DNA of 64,000 nt from Calothrix sp. PCC 7507 (GTDB taxonomy: Bacteria; Cyanobacteriota; Cyanobacteriia; Cyanobacteriales; Nostocaceae): positions 5,629,501 to 5,693,500 of the forward strand of contig NC_019682.1 of NCBI RefSeq assembly GCF_000316575.1. The letters are read 5' to 3'. Shown in pieces: positions 17,115 to 26,181 of this stretch. The position numbers and the translations under genes are program-made. The notes under the pieces are model-generated. The model was not told the origin of the DNA and did no database searches. It saw nothing but the letters and a program-made list of their open reading frames with translations. How positions within the stretch are numbered: position 1 is the first letter of the stretch; each line of letters starts with the position of its first letter.

Positions 17115-17485
17115 TCAGGTTTTTTTCCTTCTATGCACGCTATTCTCTGTCTGTGGCAATCCTAACATTTATGCACTATGGCTGGCTTCAGTTACATACA
17201 AAGATAAACAACTCTATTCATGCCAAGTGTGATACATCGGCAGCCTTAAATCTGCTCGCTTTCTGCTTCCTCAAACCATCTGAGCTAATGGCCATTTAAA
17301 ATGAAGTACACGGGTACCGCAGTACTTTACCCTGTGGGAATCCTGTTTCAGGGAACGAGAAGGGCAAAGCCCTAAGCCTTTACAATAATCTGTAATCTCA
17401 CCAAGTTGAAATTCGCTGTACTTCTCCTGAATTCTGAAAAACAACTGACAGTTAAGCGCAGTAAAAATATTTAAGTAATTAGCAA
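17115..17485. promoter_or_regulatory. Divergent promoter region of pnp and the SNF2 helicase
   Basis: No gene is supported in these 371 bp, although short open frames cross it. It must hold the pnp leader and the helicase promoter. An inverted repeat-like CCTGTTTCAGGGAACGAG lies near 17342-17360. In other bacteria pnp leaders are targets of autoregulation, but I see no specific structure to claim here. Confidence 0.4.
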
Positions 17486-20400
17486 ATGGCAATTTTACAC
17501 GGTAGTTGGTTAATAAATAATCAAAATAGTAGTTTATTTATTTGGGGAGAAACTTGGCGTGCATCCAAGGTGAATGTTGATGCTTACGCCTTGGGAGATA
17601 TACCATCACACCCATTGGCAATGACACCAAGTGAGTTATATGAGTGGTTGCGTTCGCAAAATCTTAAAATGGCTAACTTAATTCAGCCGTCCCAGGTTGC
17701 TGTAAATGTTGAGCGATCGCCTAAAACTGCAAATACTCAAGATATTAGTCTGCCAACACATTCCCAAATTATTGCTTTACCAACTTATATTCTCAAAAGC
17801 CGTGAGTCAGAAGCGATCGCAATTTCCCCTGTACATTCTGCCTTATTTGAGACACAAAGCACAGCATCTCTACAAACAGATTCCCCAGCATTCTTACAAC
17901 CTTGGAGAGTCGAGGGTTTTTGTCTCAACCCAAGCACAGCAATGAAATTCCTTTCTTCCTTACCCTTAAGTACTGTTAATGAGGAAAATGCTTTTCTGGG
18001 AGGAGATTTACGGTTTTGGTCACAGGTTGCCCGCTGGAGTTTAGATTTGGTTTCAAGGTGTAAATTTTTGCCAACAATTCGGCAAGAAGCAAGTGGTTCT
18101 GCGGTTGCCAAGTGGCAAGTACTTTTAGACAGTGCTGTCGATGGGACAAGATTAGAAAAATTTTCCCAATTGATGCCATTAGCTTGTCGCACTTATCAGG
18201 AAAATCCTGAGTCGGAAGAACAATACTCAGCACTCAGCACTCACAACTGGGCACTGAATTTACCCCTTTCACCCCAGGAGTTACTACGAGAATTCCTGAA
18301 TAATACGATAGATGCTCAAGTGCGAGGCATGGTGAGTTCTCAACCTGCGATCGAAACTAGGGTCATGGCATCTCTCCCTCCAGCGATCCGGCAGTGGTTG
18401 CAAGCATTAATTAGTACATCTCAAGTTAATGCAGATCCCATTGGCGTGGAACGATTACAAGCGGCGCTGGCAGCTTGGACTATGCCCCTGCAATACCAAC
18501 TGACTCATAAAACTCAATTTCGCACCTGTTTTCAATTGCGTCCCCCAGAGTCTGAGGAAACAGATTGGACATTGGCTTATTACCTCCAGGCTGCTGACGA
18601 TCCAGAATTTTTAGTCAATGCAGCAACTGTGTGGCAACAACCAGTTGCACAACTAAAATATCAAAATCGCACAATTGCCCAACCGCAAGAAACCTTTTTG
18701 CAAGGTTTGGGGCTAGCTTCTAGATTGTATCCACCAATTGCCGCGAGTTTAGAAACAGAATATCCCCAAGCTTGTCACCTCAACCCCATACAAGCCTATG
18801 AGTTTATTAAGTCCGTAACTTGGAGATTTGAAGATAGTGGTTTGGGGGTAATTCTGCCTCCGAGTTTGTCAAACCGTGAAGGCTGGGCGAACCGTTTGGG
18901 TTTGAAAATCGCTGCCGAAACATCAAAGCAAAAGCAGGGACGCTTAGGGTTGCAGAGTCTGTTGAATTTTCAATGGCAATTAGCAATTGGTGGACAAACG
19001 ATTTCTAAAGCTGAATTTGACCGATTAGTGGCATTGAATAGTCCCTTAGTAGAAATTAACGGTGAGTGGGTAGAATTGCGTCCTCAAGACATCAAAACCG
19101 CCCAGACCTTTTTCGCCTCCCGTAAAGAACAGATGTCCCTTTCCTTAGAAGATGCTTTGCGCCTCAGTAGTGGCGACACCCAAGTAATTGAAAAACTACC
19201 AGTAGTCAGCTTTGAAGCCTCCGGCGCATTACAAGAATTGATTGGGGCACTAACAAATAATCAAGCAATTACACCTTTGCCCACACCACAAGGTTTTCAA
19301 GGAAAGTTACGACCCTATCAAGAAAGAGGCGCTGCTTGGCTAGCTTTCTTGGAACGTTGGGGATTGGGTGCATGTCTCGCAGACGATATGGGATTGGGTA
19401 AATGCGTAGCAAATAATACATTAATCAATGTAGATGGACTTTTACGCACAGCCGAGACAATCTGGACAACTCATGCTGGAGAAACAGAATTTGATGGTGA
19501 AGGATTTTGGGCTAACCCCACTGAGCAATTACTAGTTAATTCCATCAATGAGAAAACTGGCAAAATCGTCCAGGCTAATATCAGAAGGTTATATCGGCAG
19601 CAAGTCTGTGAGAAATTACGAAAAGTCACCCTAGAAGATGGTAGCAATATCACCATCACTCATCGTCACAAGCTGTTGACAAATAAAGGTTGGACAAACA
19701 ATTTGCAGGTGGGTGATTACGTCTGTGTGCCAGGTAAAACGCTTTGGAATGGAGAATTGCAAGACCTTGATTTGGTTAAGTTTCTTGCTTGGCAAATTGC
19801 CGAAGGGCATGAGTTAACCGATGTGGGAAGAGTCACAATATCCCAAAAAGACACCAGAATATTAGAGGATTTACACCAAACTTTTCAGCGCATCGGTAAG
19901 CGCTACGACCTCAAAATTAATAGCCCTAATATCTGCATCTTCCCTAACAGAGTTCCTTGTCTTCGAGTTAACAGCCAAGCCTATCGGCGATTCTTAGAAA
20001 CTAAAGGTTATGTTTGGGGTAAACTATCGGCAGAAAAATCTATTCCGCCTTTCATCATGCAGGCAGACTTAGATAGTGTGAGGCTCTTTTTACAAAACTA
20101 TTTCGATGCTGAATCTGCTGTTGTTTTGAGTATGCACAGTATTGAGATTGCTACAGCTTCAGCTTTACTAATTCAGCAACTTTCTACACTCTTGCGGCGC
20201 TTCGGCATTTGGTTAAGAATATCGCCCAAACTGAAATGTGCTACTAATGGAACTCGGATTTTACGCACCTACTATATTGGTGTAATTGGTGGAAATTCTG
20301 CACGTAGATTTTTGCAAATAATTGGTTTTAGTAATCCAGAAAAACAGTGGAAATTAGAAGAAATTTGTCAAGCGGTAAGCAACACTAATATTGAGGGAAT

Positions 20401-22174
20401 TCCTGCTGGTGATATTGTTGCCCAAACAGTCACAACAACAGGGCTACCATTGCGACATTTGGGAATGCACAACACTGTTTATATTAATGGCTCACAGCAA
20501 TTTTCTCGAGATAGTTTGCAGCGGGTCATAGCTGGAATGAACGACATTATTAGTAGAGAAGCGCAACAACAATATCAGTTATTAAAACCTTCCAAGTGGA
20601 CAAATAAAACCCTTACATCCTATGCTCACCTAGACTTAAAACAGTTAAGCTTAACTAAGAAGTCTTTGCAAAATCTACTCGATCAAGAAGTATTTTATTG
20701 CCAGATTGAATCCATAGAAGAGATAGATTATGAGGGATGGGTTTATGACTTTGAAGTTAGCGAACATCATAATTTTGTCGCTAACAATATTATTTGCCAT
20801 AATACTATCCAGTTCATTGCCTTTTTACTGCACCTCAAAGAACAAGATGCTTTGGCAGCGCCAACACTGCTAGTTTGTCCGACTTCTGTTTTAGGGAACT
20901 GGGAAAGGGAAGTTAAAAAATTTGCCCCTAAGCTGAAAGTTTTGCAATATCACGGTGATAAGCGACCCAAAGGTAAGGCGTTTATAGAAACAGTGAAAAA
21001 ATATGATTTAGTCATCACTAGTTATTCACTGATTCACAGAGATATCAAATCATTACAGGGCATTTCTTGGCAGGCGATCGTTTTAGATGAAGCCCAAAAC
21101 GTCAAAAATCCAGAAGCGAAGCAATCACAGGCAGTGCGACAATTAGAGTCAAATTTTCGTGTAGCTTTAACTGGAACACCAGTAGAAAATAGACTCCAAG
21201 AACTCTGGTCTATTTTAGATTTTCTCAATCCAGGATACTTAGGGAATAAACAATTTTTTCAGCGGCGATTTGCCATGCCAATTGAAAAATATGGTGATGT
21301 ATCTTCTTTGAATCAATTACGTTCCTTAGTTCAGCCCTTTATTCTCCGTCGTCTAAAAACAGACCGTGATATCATTCAAGACTTGCCAGATAAGCAGGAA
21401 ATAACAGTGTTTTGTGGTCTGACTGCTGAACAAGCATCACTTTATCAAAAAGTAGTTGATTCATCTTTAACAGAGATTGATTCTGCTGAAGGATTGCAAA
21501 GACGAGGGATGATTTTAGCTTTATTAGTCAAACTCAAACAAATTTGTAATCATCCAGCACAATATTTAAAAGAAACCACATTAGATAAATATAGTTCAGC
21601 CAAGCTGCAGCGGCTAGAAGAGATGTTGGAGGAGATTTTAGCAGAAGGCAATGCCTACGGTGTTGCTAAGGCAGGACGGGCTTTAATATTTACTCAATTT
21701 GCTGAGTGGGGTAAGTTACTCAAACCCTATTTAGAAAAAAAACTAGGGCGAGAAATTTTGTTTTTGTATGGTAGCACCAGTAAAAAGCAACGTGAGGAAA
21801 TGATCGATCGCTTCCAACACGACCCCCAAGGGCCACCAATCATGATTCTTTCTCTGAAAGCTGGTGGTGTGGGACTAAATTTAACCAGAGCAAATCATGT
21901 TTTCCACTTTGATAGATGGTGGAATCCAGCCGTAGAAAATCAAGCCACAGACCGAGTATTTCGCATTGGTCAAACCAGGAATGTCCAAGTACACAAATTT
22001 GTTTGTACTGGGACGTTAGAAGAGAAAATTCACGACATGATTGAAAGCAAGAAACAACTGGCTGAACAAGTAGTCAGCACAGGTGAGGATTGGCTAACGG
22101 AAATGGATACAGACCAACTCCGTAACTTACTCATACTCGATCGCAACGCCGTCATTGAAGAAGATGAAGGATAA
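17486..22174 (+). CDS. SNF2-family helicase/ATPase with an in-frame intein
   Basis: The 1562-codon frame encodes a bacterial SNF2/Swi2 ATPase (YwqA/HepA-like) interrupted by a 467-residue intein, leaving a mature protein of about 1095 residues. Order: N-terminal bacterial SNF2-associated region (about 1-560), start of the ATPase with LRPYQERGAAWL and DDMGLGK (ending at residue 639), intein 640-1106, then TIQFIAFLLHL resuming the Walker A helix, DEAQ box at 1201-1204, TGTPVENR, and the C-terminal lobe with LIFTQFAEW, LKAGGVGLNLT and DRVFRIGQ. SNF2 proteins use ATP to move along duplex DNA or remodel protein-DNA complexes. The usual partner, a SWIM zinc-finger gene, lies downstream but is separated by the STAND and TIR genes. 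Splicing is needed for activity, since the intein splits the P-loop. Confidence 0.93.
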   Translation: MAILHGSWLINNQNSSLFIWGETWRASKVNVDAYALGDIPSHPLAMTPSELYEWLRSQNLKMANLIQPSQVAVNVERSPKTANTQDISLPTHSQIIALPTYILKSRESEAIAISPVHSALFETQSTASLQTDSPAFLQPWRVEGFCLNPSTAMKFLSSLPLSTVNEENAFLGGDLRFWSQVARWSLDLVSRCKFLPTIRQEASGSAVAKWQVLLDSAVDGTRLEKFSQLMPLACRTYQENPESEEQYSALSTHNWALNLPLSPQELLREFLNNTIDAQVRGMVSSQPAIETRVMASLPPAIRQWLQALISTSQVNADPIGVERLQAALAAWTMPLQYQLTHKTQFRTCFQLRPPESEETDWTLAYYLQAADDPEFLVNAATVWQQPVAQLKYQNRTIAQPQETFLQGLGLASRLYPPIAASLETEYPQACHLNPIQAYEFIKSVTWRFEDSGLGVILPPSLSNREGWANRLGLKIAAETSKQKQGRLGLQSLLNFQWQLAIGGQTISKAEFDRLVALNSPLVEINGEWVELRPQDIKTAQTFFASRKEQMSLSLEDALRLSSGDTQVIEKLPVVSFEASGALQELIGALTNNQAITPLPTPQGFQGKLRPYQERGAAWLAFLERWGLGACLADDMGLGKCVANNTLINVDGLLRTAETIWTTHAGETEFDGEGFWANPTEQLLVNSINEKTGKIVQANIRRLYRQQVCEKLRKVTLEDGSNITITHRHKLLTNKGWTNNLQVGDYVCVPGKTLWNGELQDLDLVKFLAWQIAEGHELTDVGRVTISQKDTRILEDLHQTFQRIGKRYDLKINSPNICIFPNRVPCLRVNSQAYRRFLETKGYVWGKLSAEKSIPPFIMQADLDSVRLFLQNYFDAESAVVLSMHSIEIATASALLIQQLSTLLRRFGIWLRISPKLKCATNGTRILRTYYIGVIGGNSARRFLQIIGFSNPEKQWKLEEICQAVSNTNIEGIPAGDIVAQTVTTTGLPLRHLGMHNTVYINGSQQFSRDSLQRVIAGMNDIISREAQQQYQLLKPSKWTNKTLTSYAHLDLKQLSLTKKSLQNLLDQEVFYCQIESIEEIDYEGWVYDFEVSEHHNFVANNIICHNTIQFIAFLLHLKEQDALAAPTLLVCPTSVLGNWEREVKKFAPKLKVLQYHGDKRPKGKAFIETVKKYDLVITSYSLIHRDIKSLQGISWQAIVLDEAQNVKNPEAKQSQAVRQLESNFRVALTGTPVENRLQELWSILDFLNPGYLGNKQFFQRRFAMPIEKYGDVSSLNQLRSLVQPFILRRLKTDRDIIQDLPDKQEITVFCGLTAEQASLYQKVVDSSLTEIDSAEGLQRRGMILALLVKLKQICNHPAQYLKETTLDKYSSAKLQRLEEMLEEILAEGNAYGVAKAGRALIFTQFAEWGKLLKPYLEKKLGREILFLYGSTSKKQREEMIDRFQHDPQGPPIMILSLKAGGVGLNLTRANHVFHFDRWWNPAVENQATDRVFRIGQTRNVQVHKFVCTGTLEEKIHDMIESKKQLAEQVVSTGEDWLTEMDTDQLRNLLILDRNAVIEEDEG
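19403..20803 (+). other. Intein with LAGLIDADG-type endonuclease region, inserted in the Walker A motif
   Basis: The insert begins with Cys640 directly after GLGK and ends with His-Asn (residues 1105-1106) before Thr1107, so the splice nucleophiles are Cys1, a terminal Asn and a +1 Thr. Block A is CVANNTLINVDG, block B is the ITITHRHKLLTN segment with the expected T-x-x-H, block F is VYDFEVSEHHNFVAN and block G is IICHN. Between them, FLAWQIAEGHEL and FLQNYFDAESAV look like two degenerate LAGLIDADG helices, so a homing endonuclease is or was present. It is 1401 bp and in frame throughout. Confidence 0.92.
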
Positions 22175-22702
22175 CCCGCATTTCTCACAATTCTTGCAAT
22201 TCACATCATCCTTACCTAAAATTACTCAACATTCTCTCGGCTCGTTTCGCGTTCCAAACACCAACAGGACTTACGCAACTAGGACATGATATTTGTAGGG
22301 TGTGTGACGCTGCAACAAAACTCTGTACGTAGATTCAAGACTGATAGCGTCACGCACCATTCTTTGACTGTGACACATGCATAAGTTCTAACCAACTTCC
22401 GAGTTCCAAACACCAACTTCCGCGTTCTGAACACCAACTTCCGCGTTCCGAACATCAAGTTTCCAGTTCCGAACATCAAGTTCCGAGTTCCAAACATCAA
22501 GTTCCGAGTTCTGAACATCAAGTTTCCAGTTCCGAACACCAACTTCCGAGTTCCGAACACCAACTTCCGCGTTTTAGGGATGCCGTGAAAAAATTGTACA
22601 ATCTTGTGAGTCGGGCAAATCAGCAAGATAGCTGATCACGCAAGCATTAATTGGATATTTTTTTATTTGCTAGTCCCTTAGATTTATTTTTGACATAACT
22701 CT
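22175..22702. repeat. Repeat-rich gap between helicase and STAND genes
   Basis: No gene is supported. It starts with a TTCGCGTTCCAAACACCAAC at 22245-22264 that matches one unit of the array further on, then an AGGACTTACGCAACT end of MITE family C (22266-22280), then an inverted repeat GGTGTGTGACGCT/AGCGTCACGCACC (about 22299-22360), then the 21-bp tandem array. Confidence 0.65.
22391..22575. repeat. 21-bp tandem repeat array, about 8.8 units
   Basis: Eight full units of 21 bp and one partial unit follow head to tail, with no spacers. The consensus is AC(C)AACTTCCGAGTTCCGAAC with two alternating forms, ACCAACTTCC and ATCAAGTT(C/T)C. Unit starts are 22391, 22412, 22433, 22454, 22475, 22496, 22517, 22538 and 22559. 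Each unit holds a small inverted repeat (GTTC/GAAC). The array ends about 128 bp upstream of the STAND gene ATG. Confidence 0.92.
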
Positions 22703-24910
22703 ATGGATAATCAAGAAGCACTAGAGCAAACTCTCAACCGCGCCCGTCAGTTTCTCCAGATATTGGAAGTGCAAAAAGCTAGTTATGGGTTGCGGGTTCC
22801 AGTGGATTTGGTGATTGAACTGGAGGAGAAACAAAAAGAAGTATCTAGCCTAGAGGCACGATTGAGCCTGTTACAGGGAAAGCGCCCAGCAAGTGTACCT
22901 GATAACCTGCCCCGCTATACCGATGTGTTTGTGGGACGAAAACAAGAAATTGCTCGTTGTTTGGACGCACTATCACCGGAAGAACGGGGTTGGGGTGTAG
23001 CAATTGACGGTATCGGTGGTATGGGCAAAACGACTTTGGCATTGGAGGTAGCACACCTTGCCCGTAAGCAAGGGATGTTTGATGCCTACTTGTTTGCTTC
23101 TGCCAAGACTACCTGGCTTTCGGCTGAGGGAGTGCGCCAAGAAACCCTGGCTCTGTCTTCACTTGATAGCTTCTGCCGAGAATTTGCCAAGGGACTAGGG
23201 CGAAAAGATATTGAGACAATGACTGATGCCACAGAACGCCGCCGTGCCCTCCTCGACGCTCTGCGGAAAAGGCGCGTCTTGCTAATTTGGGACAACTTGG
23301 AAACGCTGAATGCAGAAGAACGAGACATGATTGCTGAGTTTCTGCGGAAGTTGCCCGACCACAACAAAGCCATCATCACCAGCCGTCGCCGTACTGGGGA
23401 AAGCGCCGTCACCATCCGCTTAGACCGGCTCTTAGAGTCAGAAGCGTTGGAATTAATGGCAGAGAAGGGAAAGTCGCAACCCCGTCTAGCTCAGGAACTA
23501 AAGGCAACGAAACGAGAGATATTAACCGCTTTATATGAAGCATCTGGTGGCAACCCCTTAGCGCTGGATTGGACATTGGGACAGGTGGCACACAAAGGCT
23601 ATTCCATCAGTGTTGCCCTAGAGCGGTTGCGGAATGCTGCCAAATCCACCGATCTTTATGGGTTTCTGTTCGCCGATGCGGCCGAAATTCTCTCTGGAAA
23701 TGACCGCACAGTGCTGTCTGCCCTAGTTGTATTTCTGACACCAGCAAAAACTCCAGCACTGGCAGATGCTACCGATTTAGCCATCACCGAGATCCAAGTT
23801 TCTTTGGGGCGTTTGGTAACACTATCTTTGGTGAATGAGTTGGATGGAGAACGGTTTGGATTGCACCCCCTCACCCGTACCTATGTCCGGGCTGCTGTGG
23901 GCGGAACAGATACCGTCGGCACTGTGCCCCTAAGTGGAATCCGGTTTGACTCTGCAGCCCAACGCAAAGTCCTGCGCTACTGGGTGGACTTTGCCCAGAA
24001 ATATGGGGGTGACGGCAAAGATGCCTACAAAAACTATGACAACCTGGAAGCCGAGTGGCAGAATCTAGAGGGTGTGGCGACAACCTTGCGGGAGATAGCA
24101 GGTATCCCAGGTGTATTGAAAGACCAACAAGCTGCCCAGATGCTCATCGATTTGGAAAACGCTTTGTCTCGATTCCTCCGGTTTCGAGGCTACTGGGATG
24201 AGGGGGTGCGCTTGGGTGAGTGGCGATATCAGGCCGGAAAGGCTCTGAGTCAATGGAGTAATGCTGGTTGGGGTGCCAATAATGTTGCCTGGACTTACTA
24301 CTTTCGGGGAGAGACAGATCGGGCAGCAAGTTGGGCGGCTCAGATGGCAGAGGCGATGGAGCGGGGCGGTAGTCGTCGGGACAAGGCTGCTACAATTCAG
24401 TTGCAAGGACAGATCGCAGAGCAACGCCAGGACTGGGCGGAGGCGGAGCGGCTGTACCAGGAGGCGTTAGCAATTTACCGAGAGTTGGGGGAGGAACAGA
24501 ATGAGGCGATCGCCCTCAACTCTCTGGGATCAGTTGCCTACAAGCAAAAAAACTACGATCACAGTGAGTCCTACTACAAGCAAGCGTTGGCGATCGCTGA
24601 AAAGATAGGATTTACCGAACATCAAGTGACTTGTTGCGGAAATTTGGGAAGTCTAGCCCTTGGTCGCGATCGCCCTACAGAAGCCCGCATCTGGTACGAG
24701 CGTGAGTTACCTCTGGCACAGGAAGTGGGACGGCAAGACTTGGTAGCTGATGCTCAAGAGGGGCTGGCGCAAGTTCTGGAGAAGGAGGGGCGCTATACAG
24801 AAGCGCTACTCTGGGCACAGGCAGCCTTGGAAATTCGAGAACGTCTGCGCGATCAGACCTTGGATTGGACGCGCCGATTGGTTGAGCGGTTGCGAGGTAA
24901 GGTGGAATAA
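22703..24910 (+). CDS. STAND NTPase (NB-ARC-like) with TPR repeats and an N-terminal adaptor domain
   Basis: This 735-residue protein has three parts. Residues 1-59 form a small helical domain (MDNQEALEQTLNRARQFLQ...ELEEKQKEV) shared almost unchanged with the next gene. Residues about 75-400 are a STAND ATPase: Walker A GIGGMGKTT with K109, Walker B LLIWDNLE, a sensor ITSRRR, the GGNPLALDW (GLPL-like) motif, and a winged-helix region ending in GLHPLTRTYVR. Residues about 500-735 hold TPR repeats (AERLYQEALAIYREL, SESYYKQALAIAEKI, ARIWYERELPLAQEV). STAND proteins are ligand-triggered switches that oligomerise and activate an effector. Here the effector is probably the TIR protein downstream. 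Base composition is richer in G+C than the genes around it, suggesting transfer. The trigger is unknown. Confidence 0.88.
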   Translation: MDNQEALEQTLNRARQFLQILEVQKASYGLRVPVDLVIELEEKQKEVSSLEARLSLLQGKRPASVPDNLPRYTDVFVGRKQEIARCLDALSPEERGWGVAIDGIGGMGKTTLALEVAHLARKQGMFDAYLFASAKTTWLSAEGVRQETLALSSLDSFCREFAKGLGRKDIETMTDATERRRALLDALRKRRVLLIWDNLETLNAEERDMIAEFLRKLPDHNKAIITSRRRTGESAVTIRLDRLLESEALELMAEKGKSQPRLAQELKATKREILTALYEASGGNPLALDWTLGQVAHKGYSISVALERLRNAAKSTDLYGFLFADAAEILSGNDRTVLSALVVFLTPAKTPALADATDLAITEIQVSLGRLVTLSLVNELDGERFGLHPLTRTYVRAAVGGTDTVGTVPLSGIRFDSAAQRKVLRYWVDFAQKYGGDGKDAYKNYDNLEAEWQNLEGVATTLREIAGIPGVLKDQQAAQMLIDLENALSRFLRFRGYWDEGVRLGEWRYQAGKALSQWSNAGWGANNVAWTYYFRGETDRAASWAAQMAEAMERGGSRRDKAATIQLQGQIAEQRQDWAEAERLYQEALAIYRELGEEQNEAIALNSLGSVAYKQKNYDHSESYYKQALAIAEKIGFTEHQVTCCGNLGSLALGRDRPTEARIWYERELPLAQEVGRQDLVADAQEGLAQVLEKEGRYTEALLWAQAALEIRERLRDQTLDWTRRLVERLRGKVE

Positions 24911-25314
24911 TCAGTTATCAGTTATCAGTTATCAACTCAAAACACTGATACAGCGTTTTTCAAGTAAATGGAGTACACAGTAGTAACACGGCAGTGCCTA
25001 GGCTGTTGACTCTGAGGGTTTTCAGCCCAAAATGCATCAGACAAAATAATAGTCGTAGTTAACGTTCTCATCAGGGCACGGCAGTGCCGATGCCCCTACG
25101 GTAAACTTTGCCTATCAGCCCTTCGACTCCGCTCAGGGCGGGTGTGTCAGCGAATAAATAAGCCATCTGTAGCTTAAGTTGACACCAATGAACAGTGCCC
25201 TGACGATCATCTGTACCTCACCTTACAATCTGCTGTACCTGATAACTGTTCACTGTTCACTGATAACTGATTTAATGAAATGCTGTACTTATATCTAATT
25301 TTTTATACAACCCT
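24911..25314. repeat. Repeat-bearing gap between STAND and TIR genes
   Basis: No gene is seen in these 404 bp. It starts with three tandem TCAGTTA units (24911-24932), holds two GGCACGGCAGTGCC-type palindromes (near 24989 and 25074-25090) of the sort found inside MITE family B, and ends with CTGTTCACTGTTCACTGATAACTG (25247-25270). The TIR gene may have its own promoter here. Confidence 0.6.
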
Positions 25315-26160
25315 ATGGATAATCAAGAAGCACTAGAGCTTGCTCTCAACCGCGCTCGTCACTTCCTCCAGATATTAGAAGTGCAAAAAGCTGGTTATGG
25401 GATTCGAGTTCCAGTGGATTTGGTGATTGAACTGGAGGAGAAACAAAAAGAAGTCGCTAGCCTAGAGGCACGATTGATCCAGTTACAGGGACTGCAACCC
25501 CAGGAAGCAAATCGGGAATTCAATCCCCAAGTTACGCAGTTGCAATGGGAACTGGAGCGCAACAGCAATGAATCACCAAAACATCGGCTACCAGAGAGCC
25601 AGAAAAAGGAAGTTTTTATCTCCTATACTTGGAGAGATGAACAAAGCCCTAAAGTAGTTGCACAAATAGAGCAAGCGTTTCAGGAAACAGATATCAAGAT
25701 TATTCGTGATAGTAATACGGTTGGCTATAAAGGAAGATTTCAGGAATTCATGCAACGATTGAGTCGCGGTAAATGCGTGATTGTGGTCATCAGCGACGAG
25801 TATTTAAAATCACCAAATTGTATGTACGAAATGGTGGAGATTGAAAAGAATGGGGAAATGTACGATAGAATTTTCCCTATTTTTTTAGCAGATGCTCAAA
25901 TTCACGATCCAGTTCAAGCACTTAAATATATTGGTTATTGGGAAAACAAAACTCAAGAGTTAGATGAGGAGATGAAAAAAGTTAGCGGTGCTAATTTGCA
26001 AGGATTTCAAGAGAAACTTAATCTGTATACCAAAATCCGTGAAAAGTCTGCTGATATCATCAAGCTGCTGAGTGACATGAATGCTTTGACACTTGATATT
26101 CACAGCAACTCAGGATTTCAGACGTTGCGGACTGCAATTGAAAACCGTTTAAATGAATAA
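25315..26160 (+). CDS. TIR-domain protein with the same N-terminal adaptor domain as the STAND NTPase
   Basis: This 281-residue protein has residues 1-59 nearly identical to the start of the STAND protein (MDNQEALELALNRARHFLQ...), a linker (about 60-95), then a TIR domain from KKEVFISYTWRDE (about 98-110) to about 280. The TIR segment VISDEYLKSPNCMYEMVEIE carries E172, the position of the catalytic Glu in NAD+-cleaving TIR domains, after the S-x-x-C pattern. TIR effectors in bacteria degrade NAD+ or make signalling nucleotides. The simplest reading is that the shared N-terminal domain joins this effector to the STAND sensor. The DNA of the shared part differs at about 15 of 177 bases by my count, while the rest is unrelated and more AT-rich. 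Confidence 0.88.
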   Translation: MDNQEALELALNRARHFLQILEVQKAGYGIRVPVDLVIELEEKQKEVASLEARLIQLQGLQPQEANREFNPQVTQLQWELERNSNESPKHRLPESQKKEVFISYTWRDEQSPKVVAQIEQAFQETDIKIIRDSNTVGYKGRFQEFMQRLSRGKCVIVVISDEYLKSPNCMYEMVEIEKNGEMYDRIFPIFLADAQIHDPVQALKYIGYWENKTQELDEEMKKVSGANLQGFQEKLNLYTKIREKSADIIKLLSDMNALTLDIHSNSGFQTLRTAIENRLNE

Positions 26161-26181
26161 GTCTAATTTTTGCATTAATAT

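Noticed and set aside
17271-17492. Open frame in the pnp/helicase gap
   Set aside because: It covers the expected promoter region and overlaps the helicase start on the other strand, with no homology recognised.
22391-22575. Possible CRISPR array
   Set aside because: Units are head to tail without unique spacers, and there are no cas genes.
22279-22626. Open frame of 115 codons on the minus strand with a seven-residue repeat
   Set aside because: It is produced by the 21-bp tandem repeat, whose length is a multiple of three and so stays open by default. There is no family match or good start, and the ends are in other repeats.
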